From NCBI GenBank assembly GCA_943326015.2, contig CALPRQ020000011.1:22852-86851 (forward strand): 64,000 nt of DNA, in the 5' to 3' direction. Position numbers and translations under genes: made by a program. Origin of the DNA: Chitinophaga pinensis (GTDB lineage Bacteria > Pseudomonadota > Gammaproteobacteria > Burkholderiales > Burkholderiaceae_C). The notes under the pieces are model-generated. The model made no database searches and was not told the DNA's origin. It saw only the letters and a list, made by a program, of their open reading frames with translations. Positions 39,701 to 49,565 of this stretch are shown here, in pieces. Position 1 is the first letter of the stretch; each line of letters opens with the position of its first letter.

Positions 39701-40389
39701 CGGTCGGGCAGCCGGTCCATTTCCAGCCCAGGCCGGGGCTGGACGGGCTGCTGCGGGACCGCGTCGAACGGCTGACCGCCTACCAGGATGCGGCCTACGC
39801 GCGCCGCTACGAAGAGGCGGTGCGCCGCGTGCAGCAGGCCGAGGCCGCCCAAGTGCCCGGCAAGAGCACGCTGGCCGAGGCGATGGCGCGCCATTTGTAC
39901 GAGCTGATGGCGTACAAGGACGAGTACGAGGTCGCGCGCCTCTACACTGATGGCCGCTTCGAACGCGAGGTGGCGGAGCGCTTCGAGGGCGACTACCGGC
40001 TGCGCTTCCACCTCGCGCCACCGTTCCGGGCCGACCGCGATGCGCGCGGCGAGCTCAGGAAGAAGGCCTACGGTCCCTGGATGTTGCAGCTGATGCGCGG
40101 GTTGGCGCGGCTGAAGTTCCTGCGCGGCACCGCCTTCGACCCCTTCGGGCGCAGCGCCGAGCGCCGTACCGAACGCGCGCTGATAGCCGAATACCTGGAA
40201 CTGCTCGACGAGCTGCTGCCCACGCTGACGCCGGACAGCCACGCGCTGGCGCTGCAGCTGGCGCATGTCCCGGGCCAGATCAAGGGCTTCGGCCATGTCA
40301 AGGCGCATCACCTGGCGGCGGCGCGCGAACGCTGGAGCCAGCTGCTGGCGCAGTGGCGCGCGCAGCCCCCGACGGGGGACCGGACCTGA
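36775..40389 (+). CDS. Fused indolepyruvate ferredoxin oxidoreductase family protein
   Basis: 1204 aa; ALVRLPMLQQQRDAQAGRHTAGLVSGYRGSPLGGYD; FANLGDGTYFHSGLLAIRQ; CEGCGDCGEKSNC; GVGGTGVITLGQLIGEAA. Confidence 0.95.
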   Translation: MNAPWSDSVRAALGTVSLDDKYALARGHVFMSGIQALVRLPMLQQQRDAQAGRHTAGLVSGYRGSPLGGYDLALWKARPHLDAHQIVFQPGVNEELAATALWGTQMLGYAPPGSQKFDGVFGLWYGKGPGVDRCSDVFKHANLAGTTPWGGVIAVAGDDHAAKSSSAPHQSDHVFKACGLPVFFPSSVQEILDLGIHAFAMSRYAGLWAGMKTIQEVVESGAGVEVDPERVQIVLPDFPMPEGGLHIRWPDTPLAQEDRLMNHKWYAALAYVRANRLNHDVWSGPDDRYGIIASGKAWGDTLQALADLGLDQAACRALGIRLHKVALVWPLEAQTVREFATGLQEILVVEEKRQVIEYQLKEELYNWRPDVRPDVLGKFDEQGADHSGGEWSLPDPSGQTLLRATADLTPALIARAIGRRLQRRGLLPSGSAIAQRIEARLALLDAREQSLQQLYAGGSAPERPPWYCSGCPHNRSTVVPEGSRAIAGIGCHYMVTWMNRNTQGFTQMGGEGVPWVGQQPFSRETHLFANLGDGTYFHSGLLAIRQTIAAGVNITYKILYNDAVAMTGGQPVGERPEGCSVLQIVHSLRAEGVRRIVIVTDEPLKYVNAEQCLPGGVTLRLPPEVPVEHRDELDRLQREFRAVAGTTAIIYDQTCATEKRRRRKRGQLVEPARRVYINAAVCEGCGDCGEKSNCLSVEPLETELGRKRQINQGSCNLDYSCLDGFCPSFVTVEGGRLRRTAAKGLPDPASLGELPEPDLPATSHPYGILIAGVGGTGVITLGQLIGEAAFLDGRGVVTQDAAGLAQKGGATWSHVQIADRQPDILTTRVSLAEADLLLGCDPIVAAQAESVSRLRAGRSRVALNSHVAPTAAFVHQGGWKSPGAQCQDLLGQAVGAQALAVLDAEAIARQLVGDAIYANPVLLGYAWQRGWVPVRRESLQRAIELNATAVEQNLAAFEWGRLAAHDGARVQALLAPVGQPVHFQPRPGLDGLLRDRVERLTAYQDAAYARRYEEAVRRVQQAEAAQVPGKSTLAEAMARHLYELMAYKDEYEVARLYTDGRFEREVAERFEGDYRLRFHLAPPFRADRDARGELRKKAYGPWMLQLMRGLARLKFLRGTAFDPFGRSAERRTERALIAEYLELLDELLPTLTPDSHALALQLAHVPGQIKGFGHVKAHHLAAARERWSQLLAQWRAQPPTGDRT

Positions 40390-40450
40390 GGTTGCTCAAG
40401 CCGCGTGCAGTCGCCGCACAATCGGACTCATCTGAAAAAGGAATTTCCCC

Positions 40451-40831
40451 ATGAGCCAGAGCTTGCGTTTCCTCCATTTCGACTGCAGCGAAGACAGCGC
40501 CGGCCTTGCCAGCTTCGAAGCCATGGCCAGCGTCGGTGCCGCGCAGTGGCCGGCGCTGCAGGCCGAGGTCGCTACCGTGCTGGACTGGGCGCACCACGGC
40601 TTTGCTGGCGTGCGCGGCCCGCTCGACGACGATGGCGACTGGGACTACGACCTGCATGCCAGCCTTGAGACCGTGGCCACGCTGGAGCTGGACTACGACC
40701 CCGCCGCGCGTCGGCTGGTCAGCCATGCGCTGGCCGACGGCATGCCGCGCTACACGCTGACGCTGACCCTGGGCGGCACCCCGGGTTTCGCTCAAGCCCT
40801 GCGCGAACGCTTCGATCTGGGCGCCGATTAG
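40451..40831 (+). CDS. Conserved hypothetical protein
   Basis: 126-aa intact ORF with regular codon usage and an upstream purine-rich stretch; family not recognised. Confidence 0.65.
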   Translation: MSQSLRFLHFDCSEDSAGLASFEAMASVGAAQWPALQAEVATVLDWAHHGFAGVRGPLDDDGDWDYDLHASLETVATLELDYDPAARRLVSHALADGMPRYTLTLTLGGTPGFAQALRERFDLGAD

Positions 40832-40838
40832 AATGGCC

Positions 40839-40876
40839 GCAGGCCAGCCCCATCGGTCTGGCTGCAAGTGATTTTT
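40839..40876 (+). terminator. Possible weak terminator upstream of yajC
   Basis: GCAGGCCAG...CTGGCTGC imperfect stem followed after 5 nt by TTTTTT. Confidence 0.35.
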
Positions 40877-40896
40877 TCCGAGACAGGATTTTTCAA

Positions 40897-41217
40897 GTGT
40901 TCATTTCTTCCGCTTTCGCCCAGGCCGCTGCTGGCGGCGACACCCAATCCACCCTGATGAACATGCTGCCGCTGGTGCTGATGTTCGTGGTGCTGTACTT
41001 CGTCATGATCCGCCCGCAGATGCGCAAGCAGAAGGAGCACAAGGCCATGGTCGAGGCGCTGGCCAAGGGTGACGAGATCGTGACCGCCGGCGGCCTGCTC
41101 GGCAAGGTCAGCAAGCTCGGCGAGACCAGCATTGGCGTCGAGATCGCCAACGGCGTGGAAATCCAGCTGCAGCGCACCGCCGTGGTGCAGGTGCTGCCTA
41201 AAGGCAGCCTCAAGTAA
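40897..41217 (+). CDS. yajC: Preprotein translocase subunit YajC
   Basis: GTG start; FISSAFAQ...LPLVLMFVVLYFVMIRPQMRKQKEHKAMVEALAKGDEIVTAGGLLGKV. Confidence 0.96.
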   Translation: MFISSAFAQAAAGGDTQSTLMNMLPLVLMFVVLYFVMIRPQMRKQKEHKAMVEALAKGDEIVTAGGLLGKVSKLGETSIGVEIANGVEIQLQRTAVVQVLPKGSLK

Positions 41218-41286
41218 TTTCCATGCGACAGAGCGCGGCCGGGCCCGGGTCCGGCCGTTCGGCTTTTTGAACGGAGCGCCAGGCTC

Positions 41287-43191
41287 ATGAACCGATATCC
41301 CCTGTGGAAATACGTGACCATCCTGGTCGCGTTGCTGATCGCCACTCTCTATACCCTGCCCAACTTCTTCGGCGAGGCGCCTGCCGTCCAGGTCTCCTCG
41401 GGCAAAGCGACCGTCAAGGTCGACCACGCCATGGTGGCGCGCGTCGAACAGGTGCTGGCGCAGCAGGGCCTGACGCTCGATGCGATCCAGTTCGATGGCA
41501 ACTCGGTCAAGGCGCGCTTCGCCAGCACCGACCTGCAGCTCAAGGCGCGCGATGCCATCGACCATGCGCTCAACACCGATCCGGCCAACCCTGGTCATAT
41601 CGTGGCGCTGAACCTGCTGCCACGCACCCCGGCCTGGCTGCAGTCGCTGCATGCGGCACCGATGTACCTGGGGCTGGACCTGCGCGGCGGCGTGCACTTC
41701 ATGCTGCAGGTCGACATGCCGGGCGCGCTGGTCAAGCGTGCCGAGGCGCTGGCCGGCGATGCCCGCAGCGCCCTGCGCGAGAAGAACCTGCGCGCCATCG
41801 TGCGGCGCGAGGGCCAGGCGCTCGACATCCGGCTGCGCGACGCCGAGTCGCTGGCGGCCGCCTCCCAGCTGCTGTCTAACCAGTTCAATGACTGGGTCTT
41901 CACCGAATCCGCGACCGAGGGCGAGTTCCGGCTCATGGCCCGCCTCAAGCCCGAGGGCGCGCGCGCGATCCAGCAGCAGGCGCTCAAGCAGAACATCAAC
42001 ACGCTCAACAACCGCATCAACGAGCTCGGCGTGGCCGAGCCGGTGATCCAGCAGCAGGGCCAGGACCGGATCGTGGTCCAGCTGCCGGGCGTGCAGGACA
42101 CGGCCAAGGCCAAGGACATCCTGGGTCGCACCGCGACGCTGGAGATCCGCATGGTCGAGGCCCATGGCCAGCCGGGCGCACGCGACTACAACCCGGCCCG
42201 CCTGCAGGAGGCCGAACAGGGCCTGGTGCCGCCCGGCACCGAGCTGATCTATTCGACCCGAGACGGTCGCAAGGAGCCGCTGCTGCTGTCGCGCGAGGTG
42301 GTCTTCAGCGGCGAGAACCTGACCGGCGCCGACGCCTCGATCGACCAGCAGCACTCGAGCTCGGTCGTCAGCGTGACGCTCGACGGCAAGGGCGGCGCCG
42401 CGATGCGCGCCGTGACCCGCGACGGCATCAAGCGCCGCATGGCGGTGGTGCTGATCGAGAAGGGCCGGCCCGAGGTGCTGACCGCGCCGACCATCCAGTC
42501 CGAGCTCAGCAACCGCTTCCAGATCACCGGCATGAACAGCCCGCAGGAGGCGACCGACCTCGCGCTGCTGATGCGCGCCGGCAGCCTGGCCGCGCCGATG
42601 GAGATCATCGAGGAGCGCACCATCGGCCCGAGCCTGGGCGCCGAGAACATCGCCAAGGGCTTCAACAGCGTGATCGGTGGCTTCATCGTGATCGCCATCT
42701 TCATGTGCATCTACTACATGCTGTTCGGCGTGTTTTCGAGCATCGCGCTGTCGGTCAACCTGCTGCTGCTGGTCGCCGTGCTGTCGATGCTGCAGGCCAC
42801 GCTGACGCTGCCCGGCATCGCCGCGATGGCGCTGGCGCTCGGCATGGCGATCGACTCCAACGTGCTGATCAACGAGCGCATCCGCGAGGAACTGCGCAAC
42901 GGCGCGGCACCGCAATCCGCGATCGCCGCCGGCTATGACCACGCCTGGGACACCATCCTGGACTCCAACATCACGACGCTGATCGCGGGCGTGGCGCTGC
43001 TGGCCTTCGGTACCGGCCCGGTGCGCGGCTTCGCGGTGGTGCATTGCATCGGCATCCTGACCAGCATGTTCTCGGCCGTGTTCTTCTCGCGCGGCCTGGT
43101 CAACCTCTGGTACGGCCGCCAGAAGAAGCTCAAGTCCGTGTCGATCGGCACGGTGTGGAAGCCGGCCGGCACCCCGGCCCAGGCCGACTGA
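41287..43191 (+). CDS. secD: Protein translocase subunit SecD
   Basis: MNRYPLWKYVTILVALLIATLYTLPNFFGEAPAVQVS; LGLDLRGGVHFMLQVD; ALGMAIDSNVLINERIREELRNG. Confidence 0.98.
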   Translation: MNRYPLWKYVTILVALLIATLYTLPNFFGEAPAVQVSSGKATVKVDHAMVARVEQVLAQQGLTLDAIQFDGNSVKARFASTDLQLKARDAIDHALNTDPANPGHIVALNLLPRTPAWLQSLHAAPMYLGLDLRGGVHFMLQVDMPGALVKRAEALAGDARSALREKNLRAIVRREGQALDIRLRDAESLAAASQLLSNQFNDWVFTESATEGEFRLMARLKPEGARAIQQQALKQNINTLNNRINELGVAEPVIQQQGQDRIVVQLPGVQDTAKAKDILGRTATLEIRMVEAHGQPGARDYNPARLQEAEQGLVPPGTELIYSTRDGRKEPLLLSREVVFSGENLTGADASIDQQHSSSVVSVTLDGKGGAAMRAVTRDGIKRRMAVVLIEKGRPEVLTAPTIQSELSNRFQITGMNSPQEATDLALLMRAGSLAAPMEIIEERTIGPSLGAENIAKGFNSVIGGFIVIAIFMCIYYMLFGVFSSIALSVNLLLLVAVLSMLQATLTLPGIAAMALALGMAIDSNVLINERIREELRNGAAPQSAIAAGYDHAWDTILDSNITTLIAGVALLAFGTGPVRGFAVVHCIGILTSMFSAVFFSRGLVNLWYGRQKKLKSVSIGTVWKPAGTPAQAD

Positions 43192-43203
43192 CAGGAAAAC
43201 GAC

Positions 43204-44154
43204 ATGGAACTGTTTCGAATCAAGAGGGACATCCCCTTCATGCGCCACGCGCTGGTGCTCAACGCGGTGTCGTTGATCACCTTCCTGGCGGCGGTCTTCT
43301 TCCTGTTCTCGCGCGGACTCAACTTCTCGGTCGAGTTCACCGGCGGCACCGTGATGGAGGTCGCCTACGAGCAGCCGGCCGACCTCGAGTCGGTGCGCAA
43401 GGTGGTGACCCAGCTCGGCTATGCCGACGTGCCGGTGCAGAACTTCGGCACCTCGCGCGATGTGCTGATGCGGCTGCCGGTGCTGCAGGGCCAGAGTTCG
43501 GGCCAGCAGAGCGAGGCCATGATGGCGGCGCTCAAGGCGCAGAACCCGGCGGTCTCGTTGCGCCGCACCGAGTTTGTCGGCCCGCAGGTCGGCAAGGAGC
43601 TGCTGGCCGACGGCCTCAAGGCGCTGGCCTTCGTGATCGCCGGCATCATGCTCTACCTCGCGATCCGCTTCGAGTGGAAGTACGCGGTCTCGGGCATCAT
43701 CGCCAACCTGCACGACATCGTCATCATCCTGGGCTTCTTCGCCTTCTTCCAGTGGGAGTTCTCGCTGGCGGTGCTGGCGGCGGTGCTGGCGGTGCTGGGC
43801 TACTCGGTCAACGAGTCGGTGGTGATCTTCGATCGCATCCGCGAGACTTTCCGGCGCCAGCGCAAGATGGACTCGGTGCAGGTGATCGACCATGCCATCA
43901 CCTCGACCATCAGCCGCACCATCATCACCCACGGCTCGACCCAGATCATGGTGCTGTCGATGCTGCTGTTCGGCGGCCAGACGCTGCACCATTTCGCGCT
44001 GGCGCTGACCATCGGCATCTGCTTCGGCATCTACTCCTCGGTGTTTGTTGCCGCGGCCATCGCGATGTGGCTGGGCATCAAGCGCGAGGACCTGGTCAAG
44101 CCGCCGAGCAAGAAGGGCGACCCGGACGATCCGCACTCCGGCGCGGTGGTCTGA
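43204..44154 (+). CDS. secF: Protein translocase subunit SecF
   Basis: MELFRIKRDIPFMRHALVLNAVS; FSVEFTGGTVMEV; GYSVNESVVIFDRIRE. Confidence 0.98.
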   Translation: MELFRIKRDIPFMRHALVLNAVSLITFLAAVFFLFSRGLNFSVEFTGGTVMEVAYEQPADLESVRKVVTQLGYADVPVQNFGTSRDVLMRLPVLQGQSSGQQSEAMMAALKAQNPAVSLRRTEFVGPQVGKELLADGLKALAFVIAGIMLYLAIRFEWKYAVSGIIANLHDIVIILGFFAFFQWEFSLAVLAAVLAVLGYSVNESVVIFDRIRETFRRQRKMDSVQVIDHAITSTISRTIITHGSTQIMVLSMLLFGGQTLHHFALALTIGICFGIYSSVFVAAAIAMWLGIKREDLVKPPSKKGDPDDPHSGAVV

Positions 44155-44191
44155 TCCCCGGCCCTATCTCGGCGCTGGCATACTGGGGAGC

Positions 44192-46471
44192 GTGACCAAT
44201 CCCTCCCAGCCCCCTTCCGGACTGGCCTTGCAGGCCAGGGCCCTCTGCCTGCGGCAGCTGGCCGATGCGCTGCCGGCCGTGGCCGAGGGCGTGGCAGCCC
44301 TGCTGCTCGAATGGCTGGACCGGCCCGCCACGCTGCAGCAGGCGCAGGACCGGCGCGACGCCTGGCTGCTGTTCCAGCGCCAGCGACCGCAGTGGCTGGT
44401 GCTGGCCCGCGCCGAGCTGAGCCGACAGTTCAAGCGCTTCGCGGCCCCCGCGCCATCCATCCCCGCCGATAACGCCGATTCCTCCGCCCCGGATGAGCCG
44501 GTCGAGCTGACGCTGGTCGGCGAGGAGGCGGTCGAGACGCAGATCCTGGCCGCACGGGCCGCGCTGGCAGCGCTCGACAAGGGCGGCAGCGCCTTCAACG
44601 AGCTGCGGCTGCGACTGCAGCACCTCGAGCGCACCGACGAAATTGCCCAGGCCGACCCGATCAACGCGCTGTTCGTGATGCAGGCCCTGGTGCGTGCCTG
44701 GATCGAGGCCGGGTTCACGCGCGAGCACTGGCTGCTGTGCCAGACCGCGCTGCAGCCGCTGCTGGCCCAGGCGCTGGCCAGCGGCTATCAGGCTGCCAGT
44801 GACTTCCTGCTCGGGCAGGGCGTGTTGCCCGAGATCGACCTGCGCGGCCTGGTCAGGCGCGCGCCCGTGCCACCCGGTTCCAACGTGGCGGCCGTCGCCG
44901 ATGTCGCCACGGCAGAGGCCGCTGCGGCCGTCCTGCCAAGTTCCGTTGCAGGAATGACCGTCAGTGGCGACCAGCCAGCCCATTCCGACGCTGCCGACGC
45001 TGCGCCGGCCCGGCTCGTGCGCTTCCTGGTCGAGCAGCTGCCGCAATCGGCGGCCTGGCTGCAGGGCCTTCAGTCTGCCGCCAGTCAGCCGCAGCTGGAC
45101 GCCTTGCCGCCGGCCGTCGCTCCGGCTCCGCCAGCCGGTGCTACCGAACCTGTCCCTCTGGCCCCGATCGACTGGCACAGCCTGGAGCAGGCCCTGGCCG
45201 CCGTCCGCGCCCAGGCGCGCGCGCTCAAGAGCAGCGCCGGCAGCGACCAGGAAAAGGCGGTGATCGAGGTGGTCGCGCTGATCTTCGACAGCATCCTGGC
45301 CGAGGAGCGCATCCCGACCAGCATCCGGGTCTGGTTTGCCCGGCTGCAGATGCCGGTGCTGAGGCTGGCGGTCGCCGACCCCGGCTTCATCGCTTCCGAG
45401 CAGCATCCCGCGCGCCAGCTCATGGACCGCATGGGTGCCTGCGTGCTGGGCTATGACGCCTCGCAGTCGATCGAGCCGCTCGAGCAGGAGATCCGGCGCA
45501 TCGTCCAGGTGATCGAGCAGTATCCCGAGACCGGTCGGCGCGTGTTCGAGCTCATGCTGCAGGAGTTCCAGCTCTTCATGGCGCAGTACCTGCGGGCGCA
45601 GGGCGGGGTCGAGCAACTCGCCAGCGCCGCCCAGCAGCTGGAGCAGCGCGAGACGCTGACGGTCCAGTACACGATCGAACTGCGCAAGCTGCTGGGCAGC
45701 GTCGCCGTGCGCGATGCCGTGCGTGACTTCCTGTTCCAGATCTGGACCGAGGTCATGGCGCAGGCGGCCGTGCTCTACGGTGCCCATGACGAGCGCGCCT
45801 TGCAGCTGCGCCGGGCCGCGGCCGAACTGCTCTGGGCCGTCAGTGCCAAGGCCAGCCGGCAGGAGCGGGCCAAGGTCATCGCCAGCGTGCCGGCGCTGCT
45901 GGCGCGCCTGCGCGAGGGCATGACGCTGCTCGGCTTCACGCCCGAGCGCCAGCAGGCCGAGCTCAAGACCATCAGCGATCTGCTGGCCGAGGCGTTCATG
46001 TCGCGCGCCGAAGCCGTCGATCCGCAATGGCTGGAAGAGCTCACGCGCCAGCTGGCGGCACTGGAGGATTACCTGCCCGAAGACGAGGTGGCCGACATCA
46101 CGCTCGATCGCGACCATGTCGAGCTGATCACTGGCGTCGATGCGACCGACATCACCGTGCTGCCCAATACCGGTGTGCCCCTGCAGCCCGAGGCGCAGGC
46201 CCGGGCCGCCGCGCTCGAGCTGGGCGCCTGGTGCGAGCTTGAGCACAATGGCCAGCTCGACCGGGTCCAGCTGGCCTGGCGCAGCGAGCGCGGCCAGCTC
46301 TGTCTCTTCGTCGCGGCGGGCCGGCATGCCTACCTGATGCAGCAGGGCCGGGTCGCGGCCTGCCTGCAGTCCGGCCTGTTGCGGCCGCAGGTGTCCGAGG
46401 GCCTGACCGCGCGCGCGACCCGCGACGCACTCGACAAGCTCGACGCCAACCCCGAGCGCCTGCTGGCCTGA
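44192..46471 (+). CDS. DUF1631-like protein of unknown function
   Basis: GTG start; RIPTSIRVWFARLQMPVLRLAVADPGFIASEQHPARQLMDRMGACVLGYD resembles the DUF1631 core. Confidence 0.75.
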   Translation: MTNPSQPPSGLALQARALCLRQLADALPAVAEGVAALLLEWLDRPATLQQAQDRRDAWLLFQRQRPQWLVLARAELSRQFKRFAAPAPSIPADNADSSAPDEPVELTLVGEEAVETQILAARAALAALDKGGSAFNELRLRLQHLERTDEIAQADPINALFVMQALVRAWIEAGFTREHWLLCQTALQPLLAQALASGYQAASDFLLGQGVLPEIDLRGLVRRAPVPPGSNVAAVADVATAEAAAAVLPSSVAGMTVSGDQPAHSDAADAAPARLVRFLVEQLPQSAAWLQGLQSAASQPQLDALPPAVAPAPPAGATEPVPLAPIDWHSLEQALAAVRAQARALKSSAGSDQEKAVIEVVALIFDSILAEERIPTSIRVWFARLQMPVLRLAVADPGFIASEQHPARQLMDRMGACVLGYDASQSIEPLEQEIRRIVQVIEQYPETGRRVFELMLQEFQLFMAQYLRAQGGVEQLASAAQQLEQRETLTVQYTIELRKLLGSVAVRDAVRDFLFQIWTEVMAQAAVLYGAHDERALQLRRAAAELLWAVSAKASRQERAKVIASVPALLARLREGMTLLGFTPERQQAELKTISDLLAEAFMSRAEAVDPQWLEELTRQLAALEDYLPEDEVADITLDRDHVELITGVDATDITVLPNTGVPLQPEAQARAAALELGAWCELEHNGQLDRVQLAWRSERGQLCLFVAAGRHAYLMQQGRVAACLQSGLLRPQVSEGLTARATRDALDKLDANPERLLA

Positions 46472-46484
46472 ACGGGCGGATGTT

Positions 46485-47597
46485 TCAGCCGCTGGCGCGG
46501 CGCTGGTAGAGGCCGCCGGCCAGGCGCGCGACCCGGCCATCGAACTCGAGTTCGAGCAGTCGGGCCTGCAGCGTTGCCGTGTCCAGGCCGCAGCGGGCCT
46601 GCAGCGCGTCCAGTCCGCTGGGCTCGTAGCCCAGCGCCTGCAGCAGCGGGTCATCTGTTGGCTGGTTGTCGGCCGCGGCCGCCTCGCGGTCAGCGCCTGC
46701 GGGCAGGCCGCCCGGGCTGGCTTGCAGTTCCTCCAGGATGTCCTGCGCCGACTCGACCAGCTTGGCGCCCTGGCGTATCAAGGCGTGGCAGCCGCGCGAC
46801 TGCGGCGCATGGATCGAGCCGGGGATCGCGAATACCTCGCGCCCCTGTTCGGCGGCCTGCCTGGCGGTGATGAGCGAACCCGACTGCAGCGCGGCCTCCA
46901 CCACCAGCACGCCCTGGCTCAGGCCCGAGATGATGCGGTTGCGCCGGGGGAAATTCGGCGCCAGCGGCGGTGTACCCAGCGGGTATTCGCTGATCAGCAG
47001 GCCCTGCTCGGCGATGCGCCGCGCCAGCGCCTGGTGCTTCTTGGGATAGACCTGGTCCAGTCCGGTGCCGACCACCGCCAGCGTGCAGCCGCCGGCTTCC
47101 AGTGCGCCCTCGTGCGCGGCGCCGTCGATGCCGAGCGCCAGCCCCGAGACGATGCAGGCCCCGGCCTCGACCAGCGTACGGGCGAACTGGCGCGCGTGAT
47201 CGGTGCCCTGTGGCGTCGGATTGCGGCTGCCGACCATGGCCAGCCGTAGCGGGTGGCGCAGCGCATTCAGCTCACCTTCGAGGTATAGCAGCAGCGGCGG
47301 GTCCTCGATCTGCAGCAGCTCGGCCGGGTAGTCGGCATCCCCCAGCGTGAGCAGGTGGCGGCTGGCGTCGCCTGCCAGCCAGGCCCGGGTGCGTTCGCAC
47401 AGTTCGCGCCAGCCTTCGGGCTCGACCCGCAGCCGTTCGGCCAGCTTGCTGCCGGTCACGGCTGCCAGCGCCGCTCGCGGCTTGGCGAACAGGTCGATCG
47501 GCAGCCCGAAGGCGGCCAGCAGCTTGCGCGCGGTCGCATCGCCCACGCCGGGCGTGAGCTTGAGGCGCAGCCAGGCGTCCCGTTCGGCGTCCTGCAT
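46485..47597 (-). CDS. dprA: DNA processing protein DprA
   Basis: MVGSRNPTPQGTDHARQFARTLVEAGACIVSGLALGIDGAAHEGAL; GLLISEYPLGTPPLAPNFPRRNRIISGLSQGVLVVEA. Confidence 0.97.
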   Translation of the reverse strand: MQDAERDAWLRLKLTPGVGDATARKLLAAFGLPIDLFAKPRAALAAVTGSKLAERLRVEPEGWRELCERTRAWLAGDASRHLLTLGDADYPAELLQIEDPPLLLYLEGELNALRHPLRLAMVGSRNPTPQGTDHARQFARTLVEAGACIVSGLALGIDGAAHEGALEAGGCTLAVVGTGLDQVYPKKHQALARRIAEQGLLISEYPLGTPPLAPNFPRRNRIISGLSQGVLVVEAALQSGSLITARQAAEQGREVFAIPGSIHAPQSRGCHALIRQGAKLVESAQDILEELQASPGGLPAGADREAAAADNQPTDDPLLQALGYEPSGLDALQARCGLDTATLQARLLELEFDGRVARLAGGLYQRRASG

Positions 47598-47613
47598 CGC
47601 GCGGCCGGCGGGT

Positions 47614-48873
47614 TCAGGGGTTGATGAAACGGTCGCCGACCTTGACGCCATCGCTGATCTGCAGCACCAGGGCGTAGGACACGCGTTCGAAGGCCTGGAA
47701 CACGATCATCAGGCCATTGCGCTCGCCCGGCAGGCGCAAATCGGGGCCGGCCTCGTCGGTCTTGTCGCGCAGCATGCCGCTCTCCTTGAGCAGCGCCAGC
47801 ACATGGCCGCGCTCGACGCCGTCGCGCGCCCCGCGGTTGATCGACACCACCTGGTTCTGGCCGGCGAAACGCACGGCATTGCCGTAGACCGACACCACCT
47901 GACCTTGCTGCGCCTGTTCGGGTTCGTGCGGGATGAACACCGGCAGCTCGCGCGGCGGCTCGGGCAGCAGCCGGTCGCCGACGCGGATCTCCTCCTTGGC
48001 CTGCGTGATGTCTATGGTCGCCGGCACGATCTGGGGCGCGCCTTGATCCTCGGTCCCGGCGCCTGTCAGCACGCCTTCACCGCGTTCGAGTTCGGCCCGG
48101 CCGACATATTGGGCCTCGTAGCCCAGGATCTCGCCGCTGCTCGGGTCCTTGAGCGGGACCGCGTTGCGAAAGACACGGAACAGCTTGGGCGAGCCCTGTT
48201 CGAGCCGCAGTGGCTGGCCGGACTGGCTGCCGGCCTCGCCGTACTGGCCGCGGGCATAGGCGCGGTCGCCCAGGCTGAGCAGCACGCGGTTTTCCGGCGC
48301 TGCGACGATGCGGGCGGCTCCGGCCAGGCTGTTCTCGTCGACGATCAGCGCCTCGTTCAGGAACGGTGCGATCACGCTGAGCGGAATCGGTGGGATGGCC
48401 GTCTCGGCCAGATTTTCGGACCGGATGCGCGGCGACAGCCTGACCGTGGGCAGCATGCCCTGATCCAGGCTGAGCCAGGCGCGGCCGTTGGCCTTGTTGA
48501 GCAGCAGCCGCTGGCCCGGAAAGATCAGGTGCGGGTTGCGGATCTGCTGCAGGTTCATGCCCCAGAGTTCGGGCCAGCGCCAGGGGCGCCTGAGAAAGAG
48601 TCCCGAGATGTCCCACAGGGTGTCGCCGCGCTTGACGGTGTAGCGGTCCGGCGCGTCGGGGCTGAGCTCGGACAGCGGCACGCCGGCCTGCGCCACCCGC
48701 TGCGCGTCGCGGCGCTGACCGGGCGTGATGGGGTAGTCCGGAAAAGACCAGGCGGAACTCGTTGCCCACAACAGGGTCAAACCGGCAGTGCGGGTCAGCA
48801 GATTGCGGCGTCCGCTCTCGTCTTCGCGCGCATCGGCCCCCTTGGCTTGACCGGTCTGGCTCATGGCTGCCAT
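47614..48873 (-). CDS. LysM peptidoglycan-binding domain protein
   Basis: [48 protein letters not shown] LysM; adjacent to dprA and def. Confidence 0.88.
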   Translation of the reverse strand: MAAMSQTGQAKGADAREDESGRRNLLTRTAGLTLLWATSSAWSFPDYPITPGQRRDAQRVAQAGVPLSELSPDAPDRYTVKRGDTLWDISGLFLRRPWRWPELWGMNLQQIRNPHLIFPGQRLLLNKANGRAWLSLDQGMLPTVRLSPRIRSENLAETAIPPIPLSVIAPFLNEALIVDENSLAGAARIVAAPENRVLLSLGDRAYARGQYGEAGSQSGQPLRLEQGSPKLFRVFRNAVPLKDPSSGEILGYEAQYVGRAELERGEGVLTGAGTEDQGAPQIVPATIDITQAKEEIRVGDRLLPEPPRELPVFIPHEPEQAQQGQVVSVYGNAVRFAGQNQVVSINRGARDGVERGHVLALLKESGMLRDKTDEAGPDLRLPGERNGLMIVFQAFERVSYALVLQISDGVKVGDRFINP

Positions 48874-49045
48874 CGCTTTCCCCTTCGGATGGTGTGGATG
48901 TCTTGATCTGGCATCGTCTTTCCTCCTTATAACAAGCGCAAAACCCGCCTGTCCAGCCAAGGCCCGTAAAAGTCGCGAAAATACCGACATTCTTTGTGCA
49001 CTGTCCGCGGCGGCGGTTGCGCGTCCCCATACGATTTTTCCCCCC

Positions 49046-49564
49046 ATGTCCGATACCGAACTGCTGACCATCCTGCGTTATCCCGACCCGCGCCTGCACA
49101 CCGTCGCCAAGCCCGTGGCGGCGGTGGACGACGTCATCCGCGCCATGATCGAGCGCATGCTCGCGACCATGTATGCCGCGCAGGGCATCGGCCTGGCTGC
49201 GACCCAGGTCGACTTCCACCAGCGCCTGGTCGTGATCGACACCAGCGAGGAGCGCAACCAGCCCCTGGTGCTGATCAACCCCGAGATCGAGTGGGCCAGC
49301 CCGACCAAGCGTCGCGGCGAGGAGGGCTGCCTGTCGGTGCCCGGCATCTACGACGGCGTCGAGCGTTCGATCGCGGTCAAGGTGCGCGCGCTCGATGAAA
49401 AGGGTGAAAGTCGCCTGATCGAGGCCGAGGGCATGCTGGCGGTCTGCATCCAGCACGAGATCGACCATCTCAACGGCAAGGTCTTCGTGCAGCACCTGTC
49501 GCAGCTCAAGCGCGACCGCATCAAGGCCAAGCTGGTCAAGGCCGAACGCGAGGCGAAGCGCTGA
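49046..49564 (+). CDS. def: Peptide deformylase
   Basis: [40 protein letters not shown] motifs. Confidence 0.98.
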   Translation: MSDTELLTILRYPDPRLHTVAKPVAAVDDVIRAMIERMLATMYAAQGIGLAATQVDFHQRLVVIDTSEERNQPLVLINPEIEWASPTKRRGEEGCLSVPGIYDGVERSIAVKVRALDEKGESRLIEAEGMLAVCIQHEIDHLNGKVFVQHLSQLKRDRIKAKLVKAEREAKR

Positions 49565-49565
49565 G

